The notes under the pieces: model-generated | What the model saw: the letters and a program-made list of their open reading frames with translations, nothing else | Databases searched by the model: none | Told to the model about the DNA's origin: nothing | From: Proteromonas lacertae | Lineage: Eukaryota > Sar > Bigyra > Opalinata > Proteromonadidae | Direction: 5' to 3' | DNA: 64,000 bases | Assembly: GCA_002245135.1 (NCBI GenBank) | Contig: NGBS01000583.1 | Span: forward strand, 62,001-126,000 | In this document: one piece after another, positions 1 through 10,749 of the stretch | Layout: each line of letters opens with the position of its first letter | Numbering within the stretch: position 1 is the stretch's first letter | Translations under genes and position numbers: made by a program

Positions 1-234
1 CCAACGTGAAATGCAATGAAAGTGAAAAGCATGATTACATGCACCCCACGCGATCTATAGTGATCAAATAAATATATATACGGTGCATTCTCCTGTAGAC
101 TCTGACACTTGGCAATCTAAGCAAGGTTGCTGCAAATCGTTCCTACAAATAGCACATGTTACACTTTGTATATTATATGACCATAATGTAATAGCATTCC
201 ATGTTGATACTTGAATAATTTTATTATCTGACAT
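1..234 (-). CDS. RBX1: RBX1/ROC1 RING-H2 protein, 5' part (runs off window)
   Basis: RBX1 is the RING subunit of cullin-RING ubiquitin ligases; it recruits the E2 enzyme. Read on the minus strand from the ATG at 234-232, exon 1 (234-82) gives a short N-terminus, the WNAITLWSYNI segment that in RBX1 inserts into the cullin, and the zinc ligands CAICRNDL and CLDC. A 27-nt intron (81-55, GTATAT...ATAG) joins exon 2, which reads IAWGACNHAFHFHCISRW, the diagnostic RBX1 RING-H2 core. The acidic linker STGECT also fits RBX1 rather than APC11. The C-terminal CPLDN part lies outside the window. The start follows from homology; no upstream in-frame ATG was examined beyond 240. Confidence 0.92.
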
Positions 235-353
235 ATATGATCCTATAAATCAAAATTTTAAAAATATTTTGAAAAATATATTCGTTACAGAGTGAATAAA
301 AAATCAATTTATCAACTTATTAATAACAAATAAATAATATAACAATAATATAA

Positions 354-1706
354 TTATAATATAGATTCTATTTGTTGATATTCCTTCTTTTGGAATGAGT
401 TCTTCTTCACTACCATCATAATCTCATTATAAGAAACAAATATTGCTTCATACAATGATTCACTAATCTTAGCATCTCTCAATTTAGAGTGTAACAAATT
501 AATTAGAATATTTATTCTCTTAAATTGGTTTATTCTCTTATTTAAACATTCTAATAACATATTAACAATAGTGTTATCAATTGAGAATAGCATTACTCTA
601 TACAATAAAATAAGGTGATATAAAGTAGATTTCAATTCATCAAATATCTCAGTAATATCTTTTTCTCCTGAACTTATCATTCCTGCGCTTTGAATTGATT
701 CAACAGGTGATAATACTATTGGTAAACATTCAATTAAATTATTCAAATATTGGTTAAAAGAATTTGGATAATTCTTTGGTTTTTCTTGCAACAATGGAGA
801 TATAATATGTAATGAACAAACCATATAATTTTCATCATCAGTATTACAGCCATACTATTCATATTAATACATATATATATATATACATTAACAAGCGATT
901 GAACAATTGATATAATATCTTTATTATTTGGATTATTTAAATCATATTTTGTATTACTAAACTGGTTATTTACACCATCCATTAGCATCATTAATGAACG
1001 CATATAATTCTCCATTGCTTCATACTATTATATATATATTATTAATATACTGATGGTTGTTCTTCAGTCTTACACCAATTTTCAAACCTTTCACTCATAT
1101 AATGAAGTATATTTACATCATTTAATCTTGGCATCATTTCCATTGGTTGATAATGTAATAGTGATAAAACAAAATATGAACATTCATCTATTAATTCAGA
1201 TATTAATGAATTATTGATAATCCACAACAGCTTATTCAGAAATTCATTTTCACAGAATAATATCATGTATTTTACCCCATGATCTTTATTAATCTTCTCC
1301 AGCAGAATTGAAAACAGCTTAAACAGCTGAATCAATATTTGGGGAATATTACAACTCAAAGCAAGTGTATGTAACTGTTGGTAAAATTCATCTTGGCAAA
1401 ATATAGCATTAACTGCATTCATATCATATGCACATATGTTACACAAAATACCTAAATATATCTATGATTAAAGTAGTAGAGTGAATATACTTCCTTCTTT
1501 CTATTATCACTATCATTCAATCCATTACAAACATAATTTAATATATTGTTATGCAAAAAATTTCTGATTTAATATATCAACAATGAGTTATACTGAATAT
1601 TCTTGTTATCGTTACTGTATTCCCACAGCATAAGCCCAATAGTCTCTAGACTATTAGATTTAGGTTCTGCTGTTGAGAATTTCTTCAGCAATTCTCCTAT
1701 GTCCAT
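354..1706 (-). CDS. SAAL1-like armadillo-repeat protein
   Basis: Five exons join in frame: start 1706, introns at about 1593-1564, 1495-1467, 1053-1028 and 895-864, stop near 354. All introns start GTAT and end AG. The product is about 410 aa, helical and leucine-rich. The segment EIYLGILCNICAYDMNAV, followed by paired helices, resembles the conserved GILGNMA region of SAAL1, an ARM-type protein of poorly known function. No signal peptide or TM segment is seen. The first 72 bp upstream, exon 1, intron 1 and the start of exon 2 belong to a 279-bp sequence repeated perfectly upstream of the next gene. The family assignment is from memory of SAAL1 and is moderate; the gene structure is firmer. 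Confidence 0.68.
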
Positions 1707-1778
1707 TAAAAATTAAAGAAATTAAATCCCAAATATTTATTCGTTTTTTTATGAGGTTTGAGAGTTTGTCAATAAAAA
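1500..1778. repeat. 279-bp direct repeat, copy A (5' end of SAAL1-like gene)
   Basis: Identical base for base, with no gap, to 3281-3559 (offset 1781). On the minus strand it holds 72 bp of upstream sequence, the start codon at 1706, all of exon 1, intron 1 and the first part of exon 2. The match ends abruptly at both edges. In this copy the reading frame continues into the rest of the gene, so this is the functional locus. Confidence 0.97.
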
Positions 1779-1924
1779 GTAACGGATTAATTTTTAGAAA
1801 AACATAAAATATAAAATACGCAAGATCTGTTAAAATAAAAAGAATAGAAATAAAAAAACTACTAAAATTGCTTTTATTTACCCAATAACAATTAAAAATG
1901 CGTTATAAACAAGATTTATTGAAT

Positions 1925-3094
1925 TTAATATTTGGAATAGTCAGGTTTTCTTACTGCCCAACGATAACTATCATGATAGCCAGGCATTTCTAATCCTAAA
2001 TCTTGAGCTACATGTCTTGGGAAGAAAGCATCTCTTAACACTCCTCTTCCGATTAACACTAAATCAGCTTCATCATTCACTATTAAATCATTCGCAATTT
2101 TACCATCACATATTCCACCAACTGCTGCACTTGGAATTCCCATCTTATGAATAGCTTTAGCATAAGGTAATTGATGATCCCAATTTGATGGGATTTTTTG
2201 ATCTTCAACTAAACCAGCACTACTTGCATTTATTAAATCTACTTCATATTTTTCATGTAATTCTTTTACTAACTTCAATGTATCGTCTAAAACAGTTCCA
2301 CCTTCTTTATAATCGGTACAACTTAATCGAACAAATAAAGGCATTTCTTTTGGAATTACTTTTCTCACTTCTACACAAATATCTTTTAATAATTTCGTTC
2401 TATCTACACCATATTCATCTTTACGATGATTACTTAATGGAGATAAAAATTCATGAATTAAAAATCCATGAGCAGCATGAATTTCTATAAAATCATATCC
2501 ACATTTTACTGCTCTTCCGGCTGTTTCTTTGAATTGTTTTACTATCTCTTTTATCTCTTCAATTGTTAATTCATGAGGTGTAGGCCAACTACCATATGCA
2601 ATTGCACTTGGAGCTTCAGTAACCCATCCTCCCTCTTCATCAGCTGGAATATAATCACGCTTAGATTTATCAGCACTTATAGGATACATAGAGCCTTTTC
2701 TTCCAGCATGACCTATTTGAATACCTATTTTACACCCTTCATTATGAACATAGTCAACTATTCTTTTATAATCTGGAATAAATGAGTTATCCCATAAACC
2801 TAAATCTCTATTAACTTTAATAAATCACTATATACTTAAAACTACTTCTTCCTTTTGGACAAACAGCTGTAACTTCTTGAATTATAAATCCAAAACCTGC
2901 TAAAGCGTAAGATCCTATTCAAATAGATAAATATCACATACCATATCTCACTATATGAAAATCAGTAGGATGTCCATCTTTTCCATCAAACTAATTGATT
3001 AAAATACAACTAATACCATTCCCATCGGTGGTATACCTAATCTATTAGGAAATGTTACTCCACGTAATTTAAATGATGTAAATAAATTTGACAT
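1925..3094 (-). CDS. Old yellow enzyme family NAD(P)H:flavin oxidoreductase (YqjM/class III-like)
   Basis: An FMN-dependent ene-reductase that uses NAD(P)H to reduce activated C=C bonds; usually soluble. Exons joined: the start at 3094 gives MSNLFTSFKLRGVTFPNRLG then PPMGM, followed by three short introns (about 3025-3000, 2943-2917 and 2848-2818). The long last exon carries GIQIGHAGRKG, the FIEIHAAHGFLIHEFLSPLS motif with FMN and substrate histidines, VGGI for phosphate binding and LVLIGRGVLRD at the C-terminal FMN site. About 360 aa, normal for the family. An in-frame open stretch runs upstream to 3217, but homology starts at MSNLF. Such enzymes are often acquired from bacteria; here the three introns argue against a very recent transfer. 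The gene lies between the two 279-bp direct repeats. Confidence 0.9.
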
Positions 3095-3280
3095 TATTGA
3101 TTTTAATGGAATAAAACAAAGAAAAGAATGATTTTTGTGTTTCTTATACTTGTAACGGTTAAGTGTTTCTGTAAACTTAAAACTATTCATTAGTATTTCT
3201 ACATAAACTAAATACATTTTGTTATCATTATATATATAGCACTTTAACCTAAAACTAGTTATTTATAAATAATCTTCTTA

Positions 3281-3559
3281 TCTATTATCACTATCATTCA
3301 ATCCATTACAAACATAATTTAATATATTGTTATGCAAAAAATTTCTGATTTAATATATCAACAATGAGTTATACTGAATATTCTTGTTATCGTTACTGTA
3401 TTCCCACAGCATAAGCCCAATAGTCTCTAGACTATTAGATTTAGGTTCTGCTGTTGAGAATTTCTTCAGCAATTCTCCTATGTCCATTAAAAATTAAAGA
3501 AATTAAATCCCAAATATTTATTCGTTTTTTTATGAGGTTTGAGAGTTTGTCAATAAAAA
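3281..3559 (-). pseudogene. 279-bp direct repeat copy B: orphan 5' fragment of the SAAL1-like gene
   Basis: Perfect copy of 1500-1778. It contains the same start codon (3487-3485), exon 1, intron 1 and partial exon 2, then breaks off. Downstream on the minus strand there is only AT-rich sequence and then the OYE gene, so it cannot encode the full protein. It may still act as a promoter and 5' leader, because it lies about 190 bp upstream of the OYE start in the same orientation. The lack of any mismatch suggests recent duplication or conversion. Confidence 0.9.
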
Positions 3560-3784
3560 ATTAAATTAATTCTTTAGTTGTTTTTATTCCCTATGCTGTA
3601 AAGGTATATAATAATGAATTTGAGATTATAGTTGGTGAGTAAGTGTATTTAACAAAATATTTTAATATGAATAAATCAAAAATATTTTAATAAATTATTT
3701 ATTATGAAACTAAATATGCTATTGTAAAGTAGAATATATAATACATATATAAAATAATATTTATTATTTATTATTATTACTTAT

Positions 3785-6700
3785 TTAATAATATGTTGTT
3801 TCAGACCATCTATTTGGATTATTCTGTTGAACTGTATTATTATTATTATATTTCTTATTTTTATCATTATTATATCTATTATTTCTATTCCTATTCATAC
3901 TCATTGCAGAATTCATATTATTCCTATTATTTCTATTATCACGATTTGACATAGTCTTTCTATAAAACCTAGATTGTTCAAACAGCGAATTACCAAACCT
4001 ACTTTCATATAAAATTTCATTTGCTGAGACTAAATAATTCAAATTATAAGTTAATGAATAAGATAAAGACTGCAATTTGGATGGTTCTTTTCTGTGGAAT
4101 AACACTGTGTTTGTAGTTTGATCCCAAGATGCTAATAACATTCCATCCACCATCATTTTACTGATTATACTATGAATTGTATTAGAATTGAGACAAAACA
4201 ATTCTTTTAATCTTTCTAATGATAAGGAGTCATAATAACCACTACAATTCAATACATATGTCTGTAGAGCAGTATCTTTAATCCAATGTTCTAAATTACT
4301 CTTAAATTTATCTAATTCATTATATTTAAATATATTCCATATTTCTAATGATTGAATTGCATTATTTGCTTCAATCCAATCACCATCTCTTAAACTAACT
4401 GTAGCATACATGACATTATCTTTAGCAGTTTCAGCTGGACCTAAAAACAATCTCTTTTCATAATTCATTAAATGATTTGTAAAACATCGATAATGATCAT
4501 TTATTCCAACTATATTGTGGTTTGATATTGCTAAGGATGGGACTATTACTATCATACATGATATGAAATAACACACTTCTATTAAATCTAAATTTATATG
4601 TTGAATTGAGGGTAATAATCTTCTTTTCTCTTGTTTTATTTCATCTGCAGTTTTTTCACCATTTATTACTTTATAATTTATTCCTAAATAATTAAATAAA
4701 TATATAAATATAATAGATAGATAGATGTTATTAAATCCCTAAGACAAATGCCTCATTAACTTCATAAAGTTATGATTACAATTGAATGGATGTATAATCA
4801 TTCAGACTCGTCATCTTGTTCTTCATTGGGATAATAATATTAATAATAATTAGTAATATATAGACAAGATAAATACCTTGTGCTAATAATTCTTTTGCTT
4901 TCTGTTTATATCCTTTAGGGAATAATAAACCAATTAAACAATTCATACAGTTAATATGATCACCCATTCTAAATGCAGCTAATCCTAATTGAGTTAATGC
5001 TCTATTATATAACACCTAAATAAATAAAATATATTGATTTATATATTAAAATAATGTAAGACTTTTATACAACTATAAGAATGACTTTTTATAACATTGA
5101 AATAGAGAAAAGAAAGTATTTATTCATATTCGAACCTATATATATCAATATTTATATTAAAATATCAATAATAACTCAGTTCGAATTTATACACAACATA
5201 TTATATATATATACCAGTAAACTATATTCATCAGGAGTAGTAGGAGTAATTGCTGGAATAATGGATTGTAATTGAGTTAATAACAACAAATCTCGAGCTT
5301 TCACAAACTTATCATGTATTGAGTAATAGTATATTAAACATAATATACATCTCTGTTTACAATATTCACTACCATTTTGATTAATATAAGTAACTAAATC
5401 TTCTAATTCTTTCTCCCAATCATGGTTCTTTATATTTACATTATTTGGTTGTTTTCCCCAACTTGCTGGGTTGGTGATTTGTATATCAAAGTTATCAGGG
5501 ATAGTTGTATTGGAATTAGAAGCAGGATGGTATTGTAGTTTATCACCAAATATTTGATAGAGTGTATAATCCTTATTTTGTTCATCTGCTAAATTATTGT
5601 GTTTATAATATCTATTAAAATATAATTATAAATAAATATTTATATCAAGATTTTATATATATATAATTAAGAGTGAGATTGTATATTATTTCAGTTGAAC
5701 TATACTATTAAATTCAACATGTGTTGATTTAGATAGAAATTTTGACATCATTATATAATATATAGAGTAATAAATAATAAAGAAATGTATATAATATTAA
5801 TAAATCAGTTGAGCAATAAAAGCCACATAATATATTCAGAGCGAAAGACAACCATCCTTTATTAATACAACAATAGTATTAGAATATATAAGTATTAATA
5901 TTAATAATCAGTTGAGCAATAAAAGCCACATAATATATTCAGAGCGAAAGACAACCATCCTTTATTAATATTAACACAATGATTAGAAGTAGTAATAGTA
6001 TATATTATATATAATCAGATTTAATGTAAGTTTGACTTCATATATTAAAGTCAGAGATTGTTCACAACCATCATTTATATATAATAATAATAATAATAAT
6101 ATTAATAAAGAAATAGATTAATATATACCTTAATTCAACTATCAATAATGATAATTGTGATGTAATATCTGGTTTATTCAGTTTCTTATAATAATCAACA
6201 CCTTTATATAATGTTTCTATCAATGGTAATTCATCAGGTAATCTTATTAAATAATCATTACTACTGCTATCTATATTCTTTAGACTCTTATTATAATCAC
6301 CTGTTAATCTATCTAATATTAATGATGGCATTAGTGGAACTGGGATTATATTTAACTATACAATATATAGTAATATATATTAATACATTGTCTGGTATTT
6401 GTGCATTAAATTCATATGTCAATAACAATTCATAATTTTCATTCTTTAATAATATATCTAATAATGTTGATAATATTCTAATAGATCTTCTCCATAAGTG
6501 AATAGATAAATGAGAATCAGGATCTTTATGAAATTCAGTCTATTATTAATAATATATATATATAATATATACAATTGTTGTAATTAATCCCAATCCAGTC
6601 ATAATCTTGTAATAGTCTTCATATTTCTGTGATTCATTATATAACTGTGTTAATATCATTATTTGTTCTACTTTATTCACTTTCTTACCTCTATTCTCCA

Positions 6701-7690
6701 TTGTTTTACAATATGTCTCTATTAGTTCATCTAATGTATTAATAACTAATTCTTTCATTCCATATTCATAATTTGCATTAATCTTCTCTTCTTTTCTCTT
6801 CTCTTTCTGTCTCTCTCCTCCTTGTACTGCTGTTACTTTCTTCTTTTCCATATCCTTCTTCATTTTCTCAATATCTTTTGGTTTTAATGTCCATTTATCT
6901 CTCTTAGATGTATAGACTACATTATCATCTTCATCTGAACTACTATCACTACTAGATGAGCTAAAGATATCCCATTCTTCATCCTCATTGGCTGTTGGTA
7001 ATACATCATCATCATCATCACTCTTTTCAACTTGTTGTTCATCTTCTTCTCTTTCTTCTTCTTTCTCTTCAAATGCATCAGGATTTTCTCGGCATTCATC
7101 TACTTTTTTTGCTGTGTTTTCATCTTGAAGTATTTTCTTCAACTATATATAACATATTATTATTATTATATAAAATATACAGTCTGTTTTACCTTTACAA
7201 ATGCCTTTGAGGTGATTTTTGATAATTGCTTTTGTTCAGTTTTAGATAGTTTAGCTACTGTGTCTTCAACTAATACTAAACATTGAATGTAACTCTTTGG
7301 TAAGCCTTCTGCCTCAATAATTTGCTTCAGTTTATCGCTAATTTGAGCATCAAGATTGGCAAGATCTATATGCAAAAATATTAAATTATTATTATACCTT
7401 CTACTAATCCAATCCAATCTTTGTTGTTGGCATGATGTCTAGTCATTGCTATTACAGTATTGAGTGTTTCAAAGTGTTTCTGACTAATATAAGCAATAAA
7501 AACAGTAAATATACCGATGACTTTTAGCAACTCTTGCTTCATCTTCATCAGAATCATCTGAATCACTAACAGCCCATCTTGAAGTTGGATTTGTTATCTT
7601 TTGATCAACAATTTCTTCTTCTGAATCAGAACTTTCTGGTGATTCTTCAGAATCAGAAGAATCACCAGCCCAAAATCGACTACCTTGCAT
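3785..7690 (-). CDS. eIF3c: Translation initiation factor eIF3 subunit C
   Basis: A core PCI subunit of eIF3 that binds the 40S ribosome and bridges to eIF1 and eIF5. Many exons. The start at 7690 gives MQGSRFWAGDSSDSEESPES, matching the acidic, Ser-rich eIF3c N-terminus. Next come the TRHHANNKDW helical region, an acidic/lysine linker (about 7100-6800), the conserved KARDLLLLTQLQ and VLYNRALTQLG segments near 5300 and 5000, and a C-terminal PCI/winged-helix part with TIHSIISKMMVDGMLLASWDQ cut by no intron. The tail is Arg/Asn-rich. Most introns are about 30 nt, but one is 517 nt (6128-5612) and one 199 nt (5214-5016). The long one lies exactly between LIVELR and YYKHNN and carries the snoRNA cluster. 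Exon edges around 4740-4870 are uncertain. Confidence 0.9.
5016..5214 (-). other. 199-nt eIF3c intron with an inverted repeat
   Basis: GTATAT...TTTAG intron between exons ending PDEYSLL and starting VLYNRAL. It is six to seven times the usual length here. It contains an inverted pair ATTCGAAC / GTTCGAAT about 45 nt apart that could form a stem. I see no convincing C/D boxes or ACA box, so no RNA class is assigned. Confidence 0.5.
5682..5762 (-). ncRNA. Intronic box C/D snoRNA candidate 4
   Basis: Last unit, closest to the 3' splice site. Box C AUGAUGU is at 5751-5745 and box D CUGA at 5694-5691. An 8-nt stem (5762-5755 with 5689-5682) closes it with small unpaired joins. A C'-like UGUUGA is present, but the D' box is weak. 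The guide before box D is complementary to UGAACUAU, and the match extends with one wobble to LSU GGUGAACUAUGCCUG (from memory). This is the least certain of the four because of the imperfect stem and missing D'. Confidence 0.6.
5795..5867 (-). ncRNA. Intronic box C/D snoRNA candidate 3 (tandem duplicate of candidate 2)
   Basis: The 65-bp core 5803-5867 is identical to 5906-5970 (offset 103). This copy has its own 10-nt perfect terminal stem (5867-5858 with 5804-5795), partly made of bases outside the duplicated core, which suggests selection to keep the closing stem. Boxes and both guides are the same as in candidate 2. The two units are 27 nt apart. Confidence 0.78.
5895..5974 (-). ncRNA. 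Intronic box C/D snoRNA candidate 2 (duplicate copy)
   Basis: Minus strand. A 13-nt perfect terminal stem (5974-5962 with 5907-5895) flanks a core identical to candidate 3. Box C is degenerate (AGGAUGG), box D is CUGA at 5911-5908, and an internal D' CUGA precedes a UAUGUGG C'-like box. The guide before box D is the complement of UUGAGCAAUAA, an 11-nt match, from memory, to SSU rRNA GAUUGAGCAAUAACAGGUC; D+5 would point to the G of UUGAG. The guide before D' is the complement of GCGAAAGAC, matching the conserved LSU GGGCGAAAGACUAAUC. Two independent rRNA matches support a real dual-guide snoRNA. Confidence 0.8.
6005..6084 (-). ncRNA. Intronic box C/D snoRNA candidate 1
   Basis: First of four units within the 517-nt eIF3c intron. 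On the minus strand a perfect 10-nt terminal stem (6084-6075 with 6014-6005, TTATATATAA on each side) encloses box C AUGAUGG at 6074-6068 and box D CUGA at 6018-6015. Internal D' CUGA is at 6054-6051 and a C'-like UAUGAAG follows. The sequence before D' is the complement of GAUUGUUCAC, which matches, from memory, the conserved LSU rRNA segment GGAUUGUUCACCCACUAAUA. By the D+5 rule the target would be the second U of that match. Box spacing, stem and rRNA match fit the family; expression is not known. Confidence 0.78.
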
Positions 7691-7774
7691 TAATGCAGAA
7701 ATGCAAAAAAAGCTTGTTAAATTAGGCTTGAGTCTATTATTCTTTTTGCATTTTTTATTTTTGTTTTATAAAAA
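7691..7774. promoter_or_regulatory. 84-bp bidirectional promoter (eIF3c / small TM protein)
   Basis: The only sequence between two divergent start codons, so both promoters must sit here or overlap the genes. It has T-rich tracts and the heptamer TCAAGCC (minus strand, near 7730-7724). The same heptamer lies upstream of the NEK kinase, ABCA and zinc-finger genes. The promoter role is inferred from position only. Confidence 0.5.
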
Positions 7775-8051
7775 ATGATGGATCTAAGTGCTTTAATGGG
7801 TCAACAAGAAAAACCCAGATATAAGTATCAATATATAATCTATTTCGTTAGTAAATTAGCTGAACAAATAAAGAATATATTTCATCCAATGTGGGATGTA
7901 TTGGGAGATACTCCAGAGAAAAGAACAGAAAGAGTATATATATATATATTCATTATATTATTTCTTTTAGGCAAAATTTATGTTTCATACCACAGTATTT
8001 GCAGTAACATCATCTGTAATGTATTTCTATGGTGATCGTTTAGCTGTATAA
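7775..8051 (+). CDS. Small single-TM protein, unrecognised
   Basis: Three exons joined across two introns (about 7825-7851 and 7932-7970), giving about 70 aa. It has a short polar N-terminus, an amphipathic middle (KLAEQIKNIFHPMWDVLGD), basic residues, then one hydrophobic helix FMFHTTVFAVTSSVMYFYGD at the C-terminus, ending RLAV before TAA. This looks like a tail-anchored or small ER/mitochondrial protein. Its size recalls assembly factors such as VMA21, but I see no diagnostic motif and assign no function. Both introns are needed to keep the frame, which supports a real gene despite the size. Confidence 0.7.
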
Positions 8052-8133
8052 ATGTGTTATTTGTTTTTTTATTTATTCATTATGTTTTTTTTTAGTTAAT
8101 AACAAACTGTTTAAACAATAATATAAAAATAAT

Positions 8134-10416
8134 TTACACCCTTGATAATGCATATAAAAATTCATTTAACTCTTTAGGAACACCAATAGAAACAGGAATA
8201 TGTTGCCACATAAAATAGACAGATATTAACATCATCCATACTGCCACAATATGCAAGGCCTATTTAAATATATATATATATATATAAACGTAAAATACAT
8301 AACAATTGAAATTCATTAATGTGAATAACAACAAACATAGAGTAATCTCTGAAATAATAATATAATACTTTCTAATGAGAATAAATCTTTTAGATGTTTC
8401 AACTTTATCATTATTACTTGAGGTTTCTACCTTTTGTTGTGTAAAAGTCAATAAGAACTTATACTTCCAGTTTAAATAATAAAATGTTGTTAAACAAAAA
8501 TCAAGAACAAATGTTTGGATATACTTATACATATCTGAAGAATGATAAGTACCAGGTGGAGCACCAAAGAATCTTCTTACATCATAATAATATCCTAATT
8601 GTTGAGCCATAATACCAATCTTTGCCAATGCTACAATGAAAAATATTGAATGGTATCTTGTAACTTCATAGAGTAAATGAATGATTACCATCACTTGAAA
8701 TATAAACTGGATTAAACACATGAATGGAATTGAGTATGAAATAATATATTTAACATTTATTTCATGTATTAAAGACTCAGGAAAGAAAACTGTGTTAAAC
8801 TGATAAGCTAATATTGAAAATATCAATATCAATAAGGAAATATCTGGAAATTCACCTTGATCTTTTGGAATTACAGCTTTGACTACTTTGATTGTAAAAT
8901 AGAATGGAGATAATAATGAAATAGCTGTAAGGCCAAACAATATTGAAGCAACATAAGCACCTGAATATATTAAGATAAACTGAGCTGGATTAGGTAATTC
9001 TAAATTGAATCTGAATAAAACTTGAATACTATACATCATTATATAAAACATAAATATTCCTGTATCTTTTAACAATTGTAAATGATTTACTGGATTAATA
9101 ATATCAAATACATTAGAATCTGGTTTTACAAAGAATGTTAAAACACATAATAATAACATAAATACAGATGCAGCTGGTAAACGAGGACAATAATGAACAG
9201 TAAATAGTGTTTTATAATAGGAGAAAGTGATATTTACTTTTTCAAAATCTCTATAACCTCTAAGTAAATCATATTCTACTTGATTCTTTGGTATAATTGT
9301 ATGAACTAAATGATTATAAAATGCAGCAGTTCTTTCTTGAGGAGTTAAAAACGATCTTTTTGTTGCATTTGACATTAATGGTTGATTTGAATAAACATCC
9401 CACAACGTTTGAGTAAACAATTTTATCCATCTATTACAATAAACAACTTCATGATGATCTAAAGACATCAATAACCCATCTATATGTGATGTAGATAAAG
9501 TAAAACCAAATTCTGGAGAAACAAATGAATTAACCATCAAATCAGTTGGATATATAATCAAATCTCTCCATCCACCAACAATACCAAACACATTGAAAGA
9601 ATAATTTCCATTCTTTCTTAAGGATCTATAGGAATGAACTAAATAAGAATCCCATGAAACTGATGGTGATAAATGTGGAGATGATATTGTGATTAATGAT
9701 AGCACTTTATCAGTTTTCTATTGTTTATATATATATATGGATTAAGATGTATATATACACATTGTGATTGATATAATGACAAACGAGCAACTACACCACC
9801 CATCGAATGACCAATAATCAATATTTTTGTATCTTTATTGTAACTATTATAATACATATTAAATAATTAAAATACAATGATAAAATATTGTTAATAGCAT
9901 CACAAGCAAATTCTGCTTCCTCTTTCAATGAATTACCTGAATAAAAAGAACATTCTAAACCGAAATCTAAGGTATATAAATCAAAATAGGAGTTGTTTAA
10001 TTTGTGTTGTAAATCCAACAACTATTTAAATATTCAATTAAATAGAAAAATAATATTACCATTGTTCCAATATATTGAATATTTTGATATAATCCTCTAC
10101 TTCCAGGCATGAAGACAATTGGCTAAACTCCTTTGCTAATTGGATATGAGCGATCATAGTATCGATATAATGAATATTTATAATGCCATTTATTATAATT
10201 CTTACAAATTTCATTGGATTTAGTTTCGTTCACAGGAATTGAATCATAGATTGGAGATCTAATATCGTTAATTATATTATTGAATGTTTACGTTGGTAAT
10301 GGTGGACAGGATCCAACTGATGATATATTAATCAACATGAAGTAGTATCCTTGATATGCTGAATAACAGTATAAACATCCAATTACGAAAATCGAAGCTG
10401 TTACTAAATTAAACAT
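8134..10416 (-). CDS. PGAP1: GPI inositol-deacylase, PGAP1/Bst1-like, with an in-frame TAG
   Basis: An ER membrane lipase that removes the inositol-linked acyl chain from GPI anchors. Exons joined from the start at 10416: an N-terminal TM (LVTASIFVIGCLYCYSAY), the PIVFMPGSRG oxyanion-hole region, a segment aligning with the family's FNEE...SL region, the nucleophile elbow ILIIGHSMGGVVAR (9850-9790) with the catalytic Ser, then a luminal part and about seven C-terminal TM helices (9200-8150). The last exon (about 8260-8134) ends after a further TM. About 680 aa, shorter than animal PGAP1 but with the same order. In exon 2 the frame reads ISKGV, then TAG, then PIVFMPG (stop near 10125). No GT-AG intron removes it, so the gene is either disrupted or the base is a sequencing or assembly error. 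Confidence 0.87.
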
Positions 10417-10749
10417 TAAAGTTTAAAATCAGTCGTGTTTATTCTTTCTTTTAATACTTATAATAATAACGTGTCTTTAAAAAATCAATTCATTTTTACA
10501 GGAAACATATATTCATCTCCCATATATATTCTCTAAACTAAAGAGAGAGTATCTCTCATTTCAACACTAACTTATACATCAATTACATTAATATGTCACA
10601 TAAAATTTAAATTTATATATTTTATTTATTCATATCTAATCATATTGATAGAGAAAAAAGTCAATACATTAAAATACAATTCTAATACACTAAAATACAT
10701 CAGAAAAAAATAGCTGTTATATTTTTTAATCTTCCGTTAATAACTTGAG
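10417..10749. promoter_or_regulatory. Divergent intergenic region, PGAP1 / Cdh1
   Basis: 333 bp between two divergent start codons. AT-rich, with one less AT-rich stretch around 10510-10580. I see no RNA gene or conserved motif. It presumably holds both promoters. Confidence 0.4.

Noticed and set aside
1925-3094. Recent bacterial transfer of the OYE gene
   Set aside because: Three native-type miniature introns and ordinary AT-rich composition; only a tree could show an older transfer.
10110-10140. Stop-codon reassignment (TAG as sense)
   Set aside because: TAG ends ABCA, the 7-TM gene and a zinc-finger gene at natural positions; a single internal TAG is better read as an error or lesion.
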